64,000 nt of DNA from Pythium myriotylum (GCA_023091665.1 JALJCQ010000011.1:1612001-1676000); one strand, 5' to 3'; shown: positions 40,896 to 53,563, counted from the stretch's first letter. Notes: a model not told the origin generated them from the sequence alone. Made by a program: numbers and translations.

Positions 40896-40976
40896 GACAG
40901 CTTGGCCGAGTGGTTAAGGCGCTAGCCTGCTAAGTTAGTGGGGCAACCCGCGTGAGTTCGAATCTCACAGCTGTCG
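40896..40976 (+). tRNA. tRNA-Ser (GCT), unit 13
   Basis: Anticodon GCT. Confidence 0.95.
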
Positions 40977-41130
40977 TCTTTTTCCCAGCCTCCCACTCCG
41001 ACCTCGGCTCTGTCTCCTCAATTCCTCTTGCACTGGTCGTGATTCGCACAGAACCTTTTTGTGCCCAAGTGGTTCTCGATGCGTATACCAACGCAAGCAC
41101 CTAAGGCAGGCGTGCTCCTGTGAAGCCTAG

Positions 41131-41154
41131 GAACCACTTCGGTGGTCATCCGCA

Positions 41155-41185
<31 letters not shown>

Positions 41186-41235
41186 GGCCCCTGCGCAAGG
41201 ATGACACGCATAAATCGAGAAGTATCGCACTTTTT
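41131..41235 (+). ncRNA. U6: U6 snRNA, unit 13
   Basis: Copy of the unit 1 gene. Confidence 0.95.
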
Positions 41236-41479
41236 CCACCCATGTCTTTGGACTCTACATTACTCGACAGACATCCGACACCACCCCCACCAACACACGA
41301 AGTCTCGTCCCACGCATCCACGGCGCTCACATGCATTCCTTCTCTGGATGACGCTGGGAAGTCTGGGTACCCGTATGATGGGGAAACGACGCAATGGTAG
41401 CGGTGAAGGTAGTGGTGGCCGCGAGGGGTGTCCAGGCTGTGTTCTGGAGGTGATAGAAGGATGGAAAAGGAGTAAAATT

Positions 41480-41551
41480 TGAGGGATGAGGGGATCGAAC
41501 CCCCGACCGCTGGGACTGGAATCCAGCGCTCTACCACTGAGCTAACCCCCC
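41480..41551 (-). tRNA. tRNA-Trp (CCA), unit 13
   Basis: G1-C72 form. Confidence 0.85.
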
Positions 41552-41886
41552 ACATTCGCTTTGCTCGACCAACTCAACATACCATCGCATACACAGCGCT
41601 TGCGTCCCAAATACGCTTGGTCCTACCACAACCCACACACGGGACCACGCACAGCGCAGTACACGACCTCGTGCGCCATAAAACGCAACAAAACGGACGT
41701 CTGATCTCGTAGATCGAAGCACACAGTGGTGTATGTGGAGTGACGAGGGTAAGGCCTGTGTGTGGTCGTGGTTGACGGTGAGTGTGTGAGTTTGTGTTGT
41801 TTCTGTGTTTGTAGGTGTAATGTGTAGTTTGGCGTTTTGTGTTTGTGTTGATGCCTGCGCAGGACGTGCAGCCCCTATAGCTCAGT

Positions 41887-42120
41887 TTCAAGGCGTCTGT
41901 ATTGCTGCACTAGCATTTACGACTGACTTCTAACTGCTCGCTAATCCCGTGCGGGTTTTATGTTGCTAAGGTTCGGTTGAGTCTCGTGGTTGGCTGGTCG
42001 GTTTGTGCTGAGAGGATGAATCCTTGCGTCATGGTTCGTTGGGTTGTTGAGGTGGTTGTTCTGTTGTCGTTGAAGCTGGGTACTGGGTTAACTTGACCTT
42101 CATTTGCTGGTTTGCTGGTA
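41887..42120 (-). mobile_element. Short element, 234-bp truncated, unit 13
   Basis: Stubs 41871-41886 and 42121-42136. Confidence 0.85.
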
Positions 42121-42136
42121 GCCCCTATAGCTCAGT

Positions 42137-42170
42137 TTCAAGGCGTCTGTATTGCTGCACTAGCATTTAT
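42137..42170 (-). mobile_element. Short element, 34-bp remnant, unit 13
   Basis: Only the 3' terminus and most of the hairpin, between stub 42121-42136 and intact tRNA-Thr 42171. It reads as an insertion whose cDNA stopped after about 34 nt. Confidence 0.8.
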
Positions 42171-42242
42171 GCCCCTATAGCTCAGTGGTAGAGCACTCGC
42201 TTCGTAAGCGAAAGGTCGGTGGTTCGATCCCGCTTGGGGGCA
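42171..42242 (+). tRNA. tRNA-Thr (CGT), unit 14
   Basis: Intact; 34-bp remnant upstream. Confidence 0.95.
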
Positions 42243-42556
42243 ATCTTTTTGCACACCCACACAAGACACGACCTCTCACACAACACCACCCCTCTTCCCT
42301 CCACGTCCCGCGCTGCACCTGCTACCAGACATCAGGTTGACCAGCAACCACTGTCTCGGTTCTCGTCATCGCCACACTCAATGCCATGGACTTACCACCA
42401 CCGCCACCGAATACAAACCCGTATTCGAGTGTCCGCAACTTCCCCTTGACCACTCGGTATCCACAGAAGACGAATCCAACGATTTTCTAGACAGAGACAG
42501 GCATGGATATATGGATATGCAACTGGATCGATAGAACGACATACAGACAGCCGCGA

Positions 42557-42559
<3 letters not shown>

Positions 42560-42589
<30 letters not shown>
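42560..42589. repeat. AG microsatellite, 30 bp, unit 14
   Basis: Same length as unit 15. Confidence 0.95.
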
Positions 42590-42595
<6 letters not shown>

Positions 42596-43200
42596 AGCGC
42601 AGCGCGATACATAGGACACATTTCCCTGCGCTATCAATATACCTGGGCCTCGCTAGTGTGGCCATCCAGCATCCAGCCCACCGAATATCACACTACTGTC
42701 ACACGCACACACACGAGGTGAGAGGTGACGTCGTGATGCAATATCCTATGTATGTGTCCCAAGACACCTTTGACCTTACCTCCCCCTCTGACCATGCGCC
42801 ATCGCCCATCAATCAACCAGCAGCAGCATCCAGCAGGATCCAGGAATCCCACCGACGGCTGGGGTGAAACACGCTGCGTGTTGACGCATGAATGCAAAGA
42901 GTCTAGGCGTTGCACAGCAGCACGTAGTGCGCCATCGGCTGGCCACGGTCGATCCGAGCCGTTCCGGCTGGGTCTGCAGTCTAACTCGTTTGTTGCTTTT
43001 GCAAACAGATGCGTCGAAGACAACAGCCTATTTGGAGCAGTGGTCCGAGTTGATAGAGATGCAAGCATGAAGAGTCGGATGGTTGATGTGCATTCTAACG
43101 CGCGTGGTGAACGGCGGCGAGCGTGGTTTGTTTTGGTGTGTTGTAGGTGTAGGGTTTCGTTGGTGGGCGGGAATGCAGTGTGTGGGGTGCGTAGATCGGA

Positions 43201-43281
43201 GACAGCTTGGCCGAGTGGTTAAGGCGCTAGCCTGCTAAGTTAGTGGGGCAACCCGCGTGAGTTCGAATCTCACAGCTGTCG
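43201..43281 (+). tRNA. tRNA-Ser (GCT), unit 14
   Basis: Anticodon GCT. Confidence 0.95.
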
Positions 43282-43435
43282 TCTTTTTCCCAGCCTCCCA
43301 CTCCGACCTCGGCTCTGTCTCCTCAATTCCTCTTGCACTGGTCGTGATTCGCACAGAACCTTTTTGTGCCCAAGTGGTTCTCGATGCGTATACCAACGCA
43401 AGCACCTAAGGCAGGCGTGCTCCTGTGAAGCCTAG

Positions 43436-43459
43436 GAACCACTTCGGTGGTCATCCGCA

Positions 43460-43490
<31 letters not shown>

Positions 43491-43540
43491 GGCCCCTGCG
43501 CAAGGATGACACGCATAAATCGAGAAGTATCGCACTTTTT
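43436..43540 (+). ncRNA. U6: U6 snRNA, unit 14
   Basis: Copy of the unit 1 gene. Confidence 0.95.
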
Positions 43541-43784
43541 CCACCCATGTCTTTGGACTCTACATTACTCGACAGACATCCGACACCACCCCCACCAACA
43601 CACGAAGTCTCGTCCCACGCATCCACGGCGCTCACATGCATTCCTTCTCTGGATGACGCTGGGAAGTCTGGGTACCCGTATGATGGGGAAACGACGCAAT
43701 GGTAGCGGTGAAGGTAGTGGTGGCCGCGAGGGGTGTCCAGGCTGTGTTCTGGAGGTGATAGAAGGATGGAAAAGGAGTAAAATT

Positions 43785-43856
43785 TGAGGGATGAGGGGAT
43801 CGAACCCCCGACCGCTGGGACTGGAATCCAGCGCTCTACCACTGAGCTAACCCCCC
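43785..43856 (-). tRNA. tRNA-Trp (CCA), unit 14
   Basis: G1-C72 form. Confidence 0.85.
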
Positions 43857-44191
43857 ACATTCGCTTTGCTCGACCAACTCAACATACCATCGCATACACA
43901 GCGCTTGCGTCCCAAATACGCTTGGTCCTACCACAACCCACACACGGGACCACGCACAGCGCAGTACACGACCTCGTGCGCCATAAAACGCAACAAAACG
44001 GACGTCTGATCTCGTAGATCGAAGCACACAGTGGTGTATGTGGAGTGACGAGGGTAAGGCCTGTGTGTGGTCGTGGTTGACGGTGAGTGTGTGAGTTTGT
44101 GTTGTTTCTGTGTTTGTAGGTGTAATGTGTAGTTTGGCGTTTTGTGTTTGTGTTGATGCCTGCGCAGGACGTGCAGCCCCTATAGCTCAGT

Positions 44192-44425
44192 TTCAAGGCG
44201 TCTGTATTGCTGCACTAGCATTTACGACTGACTTCTAACTGCTCGCTAATCCCGTGCGGGTTTTATGTTGCTAAGGTTCGGTTGAGTCTCGTGGTTGGCT
44301 GGTCGGTTTGTGCTGAGAGGATGAATCCTTGCGTCATGGTTCGTTGGGTTGTTGAGGTGGTTGTTCTGTTGTCGTTGAAGCTGGGTACTGGGTTAACTTG
44401 ACCTTCATTTGCTGGTTTGCTGGTA
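44192..44425 (-). mobile_element. Short element, 234-bp truncated, unit 14
   Basis: Stubs 44176-44191 and 44426-44441. Confidence 0.85.
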
Positions 44426-44441
44426 GCCCCTATAGCTCAGT

Positions 44442-44475
44442 TTCAAGGCGTCTGTATTGCTGCACTAGCATTTAT
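44442..44475 (-). mobile_element. Short element, 34-bp remnant, unit 14
   Basis: Same remnant as in unit 13, so probably spread by unit duplication. Confidence 0.8.
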
Positions 44476-44547
44476 GCCCCTATAGCTCAGTGGTAGAGCA
44501 CTCGCTTCGTAAGCGAAAGGTCGGTGGTTCGATCCCGCTTGGGGGCA
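44476..44547 (+). tRNA. tRNA-Thr (CGT), unit 15
   Basis: Intact; 34-bp remnant upstream. Confidence 0.95.
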
Positions 44548-44861
44548 ATCTTTTTGCACACCCACACAAGACACGACCTCTCACACAACACCACCCCTCT
44601 TCCCTCCACGTCCCGCGCTGCACCTGCTACCAGACATCAGGTTGACCAGCAACCACTGTCTCGGTTCTCGTCATCGCCACACTCAATGCCATGGACTTAC
44701 CACCACCGCCACCGAATACAAACCCGTATTCGAGTGTCCGCAACTTCCCCTTGACCACTCGGTATCCACAGAAGACGAATCCAACGATTTTCTAGACAGA
44801 GACAGGCATGGATATATGGATATGCAACTGGATCGATAGAACGACATACAGACAGCCGCGA

Positions 44862-44864
<3 letters not shown>

Positions 44865-44894
<30 letters not shown>
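44865..44894. repeat. AG microsatellite, 30 bp, unit 15
   Basis: Pure AG run. Confidence 0.95.
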
Positions 44895-44900
<6 letters not shown>

Positions 44901-45505
44901 AGCGCAGCGCGATACATAGGACACATTTCCCTGCGCTATCAATATACCTGGGCCTCGCTAGTGTGGCCATCCAGCATCCAGCCCACCGAATATCACACTA
45001 CTGTCACACGCACACACACGAGGTGAGAGGTGACGTCGTGATGCAATATCCTATGTATGTGTCCCAAGACACCTTTGACCTTACCTCCCCCTCTGACCAT
45101 GCGCCATCGCCCATCAATCAACCAGCAGCAGCATCCAGCAGGATCCAGGAATCCCACCGACGGCTGGGGTGAAACACGCTGCGTGTTGACGCATGAATGC
45201 AAAGAGTCTAGGCGTTGCACAGCAGCACGTAGTGCGCCATCGGCTGGCCACGGTCGATCCGAGCCGTTCCGGCTGGGTCTGCAGTCTAACTCGTTTGTTG
45301 CTTTTGCAAACAGATGCGTCGAAGACAACAGCCTATTTGGAGCAGTGGTCCGAGTTGATAGAGATGCAAGCATGAAGAGTCGGATGGTTGATGTGCATTC
45401 TAACGCGCGTGGTGAACGGCGGCGAGCGTGGTTTGTTTTGGTGTGTTGTAGGTGTAGGGTTTCGTTGGTGGGCGGGAATGCAGTGTGTGGGGTGCGTAGA
45501 TCGGA

Positions 45506-45586
45506 GACAGCTTGGCCGAGTGGTTAAGGCGCTAGCCTGCTAAGTTAGTGGGGCAACCCGCGTGAGTTCGAATCTCACAGCTGTCG
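45506..45586 (+). tRNA. tRNA-Ser (GCT), unit 15
   Basis: Anticodon GCT. Confidence 0.95.
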
Positions 45587-45740
45587 TCTTTTTCCCAGCC
45601 TCCCACTCCGACCTCGGCTCTGTCTCCTCAATTCCTCTTGCACTGGTCGTGATTCGCACAGAACCTTTTTGTGCCCAAGTGGTTCTCGATGCGTATACCA
45701 ACGCAAGCACCTAAGGCAGGCGTGCTCCTGTGAAGCCTAG

Positions 45741-45764
45741 GAACCACTTCGGTGGTCATCCGCA

Positions 45765-45795
<31 letters not shown>

Positions 45796-45845
45796 GGCCC
45801 CTGCGCAAGGATGACACGCATAAATCGAGAAGTATCGCACTTTTT
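45741..45845 (+). ncRNA. U6: U6 snRNA, unit 15
   Basis: Copy of the unit 1 gene. Confidence 0.95.
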
Positions 45846-46089
45846 CCACCCATGTCTTTGGACTCTACATTACTCGACAGACATCCGACACCACCCCCAC
45901 CAACACACGAAGTCTCGTCCCACGCATCCACGGCGCTCACATGCATTCCTTCTCTGGATGACGCTGGGAAGTCTGGGTACCCGTATGATGGGGAAACGAC
46001 GCAATGGTAGCGGTGAAGGTAGTGGTGGCCGCGAGGGGTGTCCAGGCTGTGTTCTGGAGGTGATAGAAGGATGGAAAAGGAGTAAAATT

Positions 46090-46161
46090 TGAGGGATGAG
46101 GGGATCGAACCCCCGACCGCTGGGACTGGAATCCAGCGCTCTACCACTGAGCTAACCCCCC
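46090..46161 (-). tRNA. tRNA-Trp (CCA), unit 15
   Basis: G1-C72 form. Confidence 0.85.
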
Positions 46162-46496
46162 ACATTCGCTTTGCTCGACCAACTCAACATACCATCGCAT
46201 ACACAGCGCTTGCGTCCCAAATACGCTTGGTCCTACCACAACCCACACACGGGACCACGCACAGCGCAGTACACGACCTCGTGCGCCATAAAACGCAACA
46301 AAACGGACGTCTGATCTCGTAGATCGAAGCACACAGTGGTGTATGTGGAGTGACGAGGGTAAGGCCTGTGTGTGGTCGTGGTTGACGGTGAGTGTGTGAG
46401 TTTGTGTTGTTTCTGTGTTTGTAGGTGTAATGTGTAGTTTGGCGTTTTGTGTTTGTGTTGATGCCTGCGCAGGACGTGCAGCCCCTATAGCTCAGT

Positions 46497-46730
46497 TTCA
46501 AGGCGTCTGTATTGCTGCACTAGCATTTACGACTGACTTCTAACTGCTCGCTAATCCCGTGCGGGTTTTATGTTGCTAAGGTTCGGTTGAGTCTCGTGGT
46601 TGGCTGGTCGGTTTGTGCTGAGAGGATGAATCCTTGCGTCATGGTTCGTTGGGTTGTTGAGGTGGTTGTTCTGTTGTCGTTGAAGCTGGGTACTGGGTTA
46701 ACTTGACCTTCATTTGCTGGTTTGCTGGTA
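46497..46730 (-). mobile_element. Short element, 234-bp truncated, unit 15
   Basis: Stubs 46481-46496 and 46731-46746. Confidence 0.85.
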
Positions 46731-46746
46731 GCCCCTATAGCTCAGT

Positions 46747-47539
46747 TTCAAGGCGTCTGTATTGCTGCACTAGCATTTACGACTGACTTCTAACTGCTCG
46801 CTAATCCCGTGCGGGTTCTATGTTGCTAAGGTTCGGTTGAGTCTCGTGGTTGGCTGGTCGGTTTGTGCTGAGAGGATGAATCCTTGCGTCATGGTTCGTT
46901 GGGTTGTTGAGGTTGTTGTTCTGTTGTCGTTGAAGCTGGGTACTGGGTTAACTTGACCTTCATTTGCTGGTTTGCTGGTATGTTGATGCTGGGTGAGTTG
47001 AGTGTTGGTTGGGTTGAAGCTGGGTTGGCTGAATGCCGGTTGGGTTGATGCTGGGTTGCTTGAATGCTGGTTGGGTTGAGGTTGGTGTCGGTGAGTGCTG
47101 GTTGGGTTGAGGTTGGTGTCGGTGAGTGCTGGTTGGGTTGAGGTTGGTGTCGGTGAGTGTTGGTTACCCAACGGTCTCGTGAGTGAAGGTTGGTGGCTGG
47201 GTGCCGTGAGTGTTGGTCACGGCGTGGGTTGATCAGCGGTGGGTTGATATTAGAGTCGACCGGGTGGCCGAGCTCTGGCGCGCGCTCTCCATGTGGTGAA
47301 TGTCGGCTCTCCCGATGAAGCCGAAGGAAGCACGCATGGGATGCCGACTGGTCGGCGCGGTGGCGGCAGCGTCCCGATGCCAAGCTTCTTGCGCTTGGTC
47401 TTGGCTCTCGCAGCACCCTTGGTCATGGCGACTGGGTGTGGAGAGGGTCGGGGGTGATGGGCTGGCAGCTGGGCTGGGTGCTTGGACTGGACACTTCTGG
47501 ACTTGGTCACTTGAGGGGTAGCGAGCAAATTGCGAAGTA
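46747..47539 (-). mobile_element. Short element, full length (793 bp), unit 15
   Basis: Extra minisatellite copy as in units 11-12. Its 5' terminus reads CTACTTCGC rather than CTCACTTCGC next to tRNA-Thr 47540, a small 5'-end difference. Confidence 0.85.
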
Positions 47540-47611
47540 GCCCCTATAGCTCAGTGGTAGAGCACTCGCTTCGTAAGCGAAAGGTCGGTGGTTCGATCCC
47601 GCTTGGGGGCA
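47540..47611 (+). tRNA. tRNA-Thr (CGT), unit 16
   Basis: Intact; stacked short elements upstream. Confidence 0.95.
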
Positions 47612-47925
47612 ATCTTTTTGCACACCCACACAAGACACGACCTCTCACACAACACCACCCCTCTTCCCTCCACGTCCCGCGCTGCACCTGCTACCAGACA
47701 TCAGGTTGACCAGCAACCACTGTCTCGGTTCTCGTCATCGCCACACTCAATGCCATGGACTTACCACCACCGCCACCGAATACAAACCCGTATTCGAGTG
47801 TCCGCAACTTCCCCTTGACCACTCGGTATCCACAGAAGACGAATCCAACGATTTTCTAGACAGAGACAGGCATGGATATATGGATATGCAACTGGATCGA
47901 TAGAACGACATACAGACAGCCGCGA

Positions 47926-47928
<3 letters not shown>

Positions 47929-47960
<32 letters not shown>
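47929..47960. repeat. AG microsatellite, 32 bp, unit 16
   Basis: Pure AG run. Confidence 0.95.
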
Positions 47961-47966
<6 letters not shown>

Positions 47967-48571
47967 AGCGCAGCGCGATACATAGGACACATTTCCCTGC
48001 GCTATCAATATACCTGGGCCTCGCTAGTGTGGCCATCCAGCATCCAGCCCACCGAATATCACACTACTGTCACACGCACACACACGAGGTGAGAGGTGAC
48101 GTCGTGATGCAATATCCTATGTATGTGTCCCAAGACACCTTTGACCTTACCTCCCCCTCTGACCATGCGCCATCGCCCATCAATCAACCAGCAGCAGCAT
48201 CCAGCAGGATCCAGGAATCCCACCGACGGCTGGGGTGAAACACGCTGCGTGTTGACGCATGAATGCAAAGAGTCTAGGCGTTGCACAGCAGCACGTAGTG
48301 CGCCATCGGCTGGCCACGGTCGATCCGAGCCGTTCCGGCTGGGTCTGCAGTCTAACTCGTTTGTTGCTTTTGCAAACAGATGCGTCGAAGACAACAGCCT
48401 ATTTGGAGCAGTGGTCCGAGTTGATAGAGATGCAAGCATGAAGAGTCGGATGGTTGATGTGCATTCTAACGCGCGTGGTGAACGGCGGCGAGCGTGGTTT
48501 GTTTTGGTGTGTTGTAGGTGTAGGGTTTCGTTGGTGGGCGGGAATGCAGTGTGTGGGGTGCGTAGATCGGA

Positions 48572-48652
48572 GACAGCTTGGCCGAGTGGTTAAGGCGCTA
48601 GCCTGCTAAGTTAGTGGGGCAACCCGCGTGAGTTCGAATCTCACAGCTGTCG
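48572..48652 (+). tRNA. tRNA-Ser (GCT), unit 16
   Basis: Anticodon GCT. Confidence 0.95.
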
Positions 48653-48806
48653 TCTTTTTCCCAGCCTCCCACTCCGACCTCGGCTCTGTCTCCTCAATTC
48701 CTCTTGCACTGGTCGTGATTCGCACAGAACCTTTTTGTGCCCAAGTGGTTCTCGATGCGTATACCAACGCAAGCACCTAAGGCAGGCGTGCTCCTGTGAA
48801 GCCTAG

Positions 48807-48830
48807 GAACCACTTCGGTGGTCATCCGCA

Positions 48831-48861
<31 letters not shown>

Positions 48862-48911
48862 GGCCCCTGCGCAAGGATGACACGCATAAATCGAGAAGTA
48901 TCGCACTTTTT
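48807..48911 (+). ncRNA. U6: U6 snRNA, unit 16
   Basis: Copy of the unit 1 gene. Confidence 0.95.
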
Positions 48912-49155
48912 CCACCCATGTCTTTGGACTCTACATTACTCGACAGACATCCGACACCACCCCCACCAACACACGAAGTCTCGTCCCACGCATCCACGGC
49001 GCTCACATGCATTCCTTCTCTGGATGACGCTGGGAAGTCTGGGTACCCGTATGATGGGGAAACGACGCAATGGTAGCGGTGAAGGTAGTGGTGGCCGCGA
49101 GGGGTGTCCAGGCTGTGTTCTGGAGGTGATAGAAGGATGGAAAAGGAGTAAAATT

Positions 49156-49227
49156 TGAGGGATGAGGGGATCGAACCCCCGACCGCTGGGACTGGAATCC
49201 AGCGCTCTACCACTGAGCTAACCCCCC
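49156..49227 (-). tRNA. tRNA-Trp (CCA), unit 16
   Basis: G1-C72 form. Confidence 0.85.
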
Positions 49228-49562
49228 ACATTCGCTTTGCTCGACCAACTCAACATACCATCGCATACACAGCGCTTGCGTCCCAAATACGCTTGGTCCT
49301 ACCACAACCCACACACGGGACCACGCACAGCGCAGTACACGACCTCGTGCGCCATAAAACGCAACAAAACGGACGTCTGATCTCGTAGATCGAAGCACAC
49401 AGTGGTGTATGTGGAGTGACGAGGGTAAGGCCTGTGTGTGGTCGTGGTTGACGGTGAGTGTGTGAGTTTGTGTTGTTTCTGTGTTTGTAGGTGTAATGTG
49501 TAGTTTGGCGTTTTGTGTTTGTGCTGATGCCTGCGCAGGACGTGCAGCCCCTATAGCTCAGT

Positions 49563-49796
49563 TTCAAGGCGTCTGTATTGCTGCACTAGCATTTACGACT
49601 GACTTCTAACTGCTCGCTAATCCCGTGCGGGTTTTATGTTGCTAAGGTTCGGTTGAGTCTCGTGGTTGGCTGGTCGGTTTGTGCTGAGAGGATGAATCCT
49701 TGCGTCATGGTTCGTTGGGTTGTTGAGGTGGTTGTTCTGTTGTCGTTGAAGCTGGGTACTGGGTTAACTTGACCTTCATTTGCTGGTTTGCTGGTA
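49563..49796 (-). mobile_element. Short element, 234-bp truncated, unit 16
   Basis: Stub 49547-49562; intact tRNA-Thr at 49797. Confidence 0.85.
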
Positions 49797-49868
49797 GCCC
49801 CTATAGCTCAGTGGTAGAGCACTCGCTTCGTAAGCGAAAGGTCGGTGGTTCGATCCCGCTTGGGGGCA
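49797..49868 (+). tRNA. tRNA-Thr (CGT), unit 17
   Basis: Intact; 234-bp element upstream. Confidence 0.95.
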
Positions 49869-50184
49869 ATCTTTTTGCACACCCACACAAGACACGACCT
49901 CTCACACAACACCACCCCTCTTCCCTCCACGTCCCGCGCTGCACCTGCTACCAGACATCAGGTTGACCAGCAACCACTGTCTCGGTTCTCGTCATCGCCA
50001 CACTCAATGCCATGGACTTACCACCACCGCCACCGAATACAAACCCGTATTCGAGTGTCCGCAACTTCCCCTTGACCACTCGGTATCCACAGAAGACGAA
50101 TCCAACGATTTTCTAGACAGAGACAGGCATGGATATATGGATATGCACTGGATCGATAGAACGACATACAGACAGCCGCGAATC

Positions 50185-50327
<143 letters not shown>

Positions 50328-50932
50328 AGCGCAGCGCGATACATAGGACACATTTCCCTGCGCTATCAATATACCTGGGCCTCGCTAGTGTGGCCATCCA
50401 GCATCCAGCCCACCGAATATCACACTACTGTCACACGCACACACACGAGGTGAGAGGTGACGTCGTGATGCAATATCCTATGTATGTGTCCCAAGACACC
50501 TTTGACCTTACCTCCCCCTCTGACCATGCGCCATCGCCCATCAATCAACCAGCAGCAGCATCCAGCAGGATCCAGGAATCCCACCGACGGCTGGGGTGAA
50601 ACACGCTGCGTGTTGACGCATGAATGCAAAGAGTCTAGGCGTTGCACAGCAGCACGTAGTGCGCCATCGGCTGGCCACGGTCGATCCGAGCCGTTCCGGC
50701 TGGGTCTGCAGTCTAACTCGTTTGTTGCTTTTGCAAACAGATGCGTCGAAGACAACAGCCTATTTGGAGCAGTGGTCCGAGTTGATAGAGATGCAAGCAT
50801 GAAGAGTCGGATGGTTGATGTGCATTCTAACGCGCGTGGTGAACGGCGGCGAGCGTGGTTTGTTTTGGTGTGTTGTAGGTGTAGGGTTTCGTTGGTGGGC
50901 GGGAATGCAGTGTGTGGGGTGCGTAGATCGGA

Positions 50933-51013
50933 GACAGCTTGGCCGAGTGGTTAAGGCGCTAGCCTGCTAAGTTAGTGGGGCAACCCGCGTGAGTTCGAAT
51001 CTCACAGCTGTCG
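50933..51013 (+). tRNA. tRNA-Ser (GCT), unit 17
   Basis: Anticodon GCT. Confidence 0.95.
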
Positions 51014-51167
51014 TCTTTTTCCCAGCCTCCCACTCCGACCTCGGCTCTGTCTCCTCAATTCCTCTTGCACTGGTCGTGATTCGCACAGAACCTTTTTGTG
51101 CCCAAGTGGTTCTCGATGCGTATACCAACGCAAGCACCTAAGGCAGGCGTGCTCCTGTGAAGCCTAG

Positions 51168-51191
51168 GAACCACTTCGGTGGTCATCCGCA

Positions 51192-51222
<31 letters not shown>

Positions 51223-51272
51223 GGCCCCTGCGCAAGGATGACACGCATAAATCGAGAAGTATCGCACTTTTT
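51168..51272 (+). ncRNA. U6: U6 snRNA, unit 17
   Basis: Copy of the unit 1 gene. Confidence 0.95.
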
Positions 51273-51516
51273 CCACCCATGTCTTTGGACTCTACATTAC
51301 TCGACAGACATCCGACACCACCCCCACCAACACACGAAGTCTCGTCCCACGCATCCACGGCGCTCACATGCATTCCTTCTCTGGATGACGCTGGGAAGTC
51401 TGGGTACCCGTATGATGGGGAAACGACGCAATGGTAGCGGTGAAGGTAGTGGTGGCCGCGAGGGGTGTCCAGGCTGTGTTCTGGAGGTGATAGAAGGATG
51501 GAAAAGGAGTAAAATT

Positions 51517-51588
51517 TGAGGGATGAGGGGATCGAACCCCCGACCGCTGGGACTGGAATCCAGCGCTCTACCACTGAGCTAACCCCCC
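51517..51588 (-). tRNA. tRNA-Trp (CCA), unit 17
   Basis: G1-C72 form. Confidence 0.85.
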
Positions 51589-51923
51589 ACATTCGCTTTG
51601 CTCGACCAACTCAACATACCATCGCATACACAGCGCTTGCGTCCCAAATACGCTTGGTCCTACCACAACCCACACACGGGACCACGCACAGCGCAGTACA
51701 CGACCTCGTGCGCCATAAAACGCAACAAAACGGACGTCTGATCTCGTAGATCGAAGCACACAGTGGTGTATGTGGAGTGACGAGGGTAAGGCCTGTGTGT
51801 GGTCGTGGTTGACGGTGAGTGTGTGAGTTTGTGTTGTTTCTGTGTTTGTAGGTGTAATGTGTAGTTTGGCGTTTTGTGTTTGTGCTGATGCCTGCGCAGG
51901 ACGTGCAGCCCCTATAGCTCAGT

Positions 51924-52157
51924 TTCAAGGCGTCTGTATTGCTGCACTAGCATTTACGACTGACTTCTAACTGCTCGCTAATCCCGTGCGGGTTTTATGT
52001 TGCTAAGGTTCGGTTGAGTCTCGTGGTTGGCTGGTCGGTTTGTGCTGAGAGGATGAATCCTTGCGTCATGGTTCGTTGGGTTGTTGAGGTGGTTGTTCTG
52101 TTGTCGTTGAAGCTGGGTACTGGGTTAACTTGACCTTCATTTGCTGGTTTGCTGGTA
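51924..52157 (-). mobile_element. Short element, 234-bp truncated, unit 17
   Basis: Stub 51908-51923; intact tRNA-Thr at 52158. Confidence 0.85.
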
Positions 52158-52229
52158 GCCCCTATAGCTCAGTGGTAGAGCACTCGCTTCGTAAGCGAAA
52201 GGTCGGTGGTTCGATCCCGCTTGGGGGCA
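52158..52229 (+). tRNA. tRNA-Thr (CGT), unit 18
   Basis: Intact; 234-bp element upstream. Confidence 0.95.
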
Positions 52230-52543
52230 ATCTTTTTGCACACCCACACAAGACACGACCTCTCACACAACACCACCCCTCTTCCCTCCACGTCCCGCGC
52301 TGCACCTGCTACCAGACATCAGGTTGACCAGCAACCACTGTCTCGGTTCTCGTCATCGCCACACTCAATGCCATGGACTTACCACCACCGCCACCGAATA
52401 CAAACCCGTATTCGAGTGTCCGCAACTTCCCCTTGACCACTCGGTATCCACAGAAGACGAATCCAACGATTTTCTAGACAGAGACAGGCATGGATATATG
52501 GATATGCAACTGGATCGATAGAACGACATACAGACAGCCGCGA

Positions 52544-52546
<3 letters not shown>

Positions 52547-52612
<66 letters not shown>
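52547..52612. repeat. AG microsatellite, 66 bp, unit 18
   Basis: Same length as unit 19. Confidence 0.95.
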
Positions 52613-52618
<6 letters not shown>

Positions 52619-53223
52619 AGCGCAGCGCGATACATAGGACACATTTCCCTGCGCTATCAATATACCTGGGCCTCGCTAGTGTGGCCATCCAGCATCCAGC
52701 CCACCGAATATCACACTACTGTCACACGCACACACACGAGGTGAGAGGTGACGTCGTGATGCAATATCCTATGTATGTGTCCCAAGACACCTTTGACCTT
52801 ACCTCCCCCTCTGACCATGCGCCATCGCCCATCAATCAACCAGCAGCAGCATCCAGCAGGATCCAGGAATCCCACCGACGGCTGGGGTGAAACACGCTGC
52901 GTGTTGACGCATGAATGCAAAGAGTCTAGGCGTTGCACAGCAGCACGTAGTGCGCCATCGGCTGGCCACGGTCGATCCGAGCCGTTCCGGCTGGGTCTGC
53001 AGTCTAACTCGTTTGTTGCTTTTGCAAACAGATGCGTCGAAGACAACAGCCTATTTGGAGCAGTGGTCCGAGTTGATAGAGATGCAAGCATGAAGAGTCG
53101 GATGGTTGATGTGCATTCTAACGCGCGTGGTGAACGGCGGCGAGCGTGGTTTGTTTTGGTGTGTTGTAGGTGTAGGGTTTCGTTGGTGGGCGGGAATGCA
53201 GTGTGTGGGGTGCGTAGATCGGA

Positions 53224-53304
53224 GACAGCTTGGCCGAGTGGTTAAGGCGCTAGCCTGCTAAGTTAGTGGGGCAACCCGCGTGAGTTCGAATCTCACAGCT
53301 GTCG
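53224..53304 (+). tRNA. tRNA-Ser (GCT), unit 18
   Basis: Anticodon GCT. Confidence 0.95.
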
Positions 53305-53458
53305 TCTTTTTCCCAGCCTCCCACTCCGACCTCGGCTCTGTCTCCTCAATTCCTCTTGCACTGGTCGTGATTCGCACAGAACCTTTTTGTGCCCAAGTGG
53401 TTCTCGATGCGTATACCAACGCAAGCACCTAAGGCAGGCGTGCTCCTGTGAAGCCTAG

Positions 53459-53482
53459 GAACCACTTCGGTGGTCATCCGCA

Positions 53483-53513
<31 letters not shown>

Positions 53514-53563
53514 GGCCCCTGCGCAAGGATGACACGCATAAATCGAGAAGTATCGCACTTTTT
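53459..53563 (+). ncRNA. U6: U6 snRNA, unit 18
   Basis: Copy of the unit 1 gene. Confidence 0.95.
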
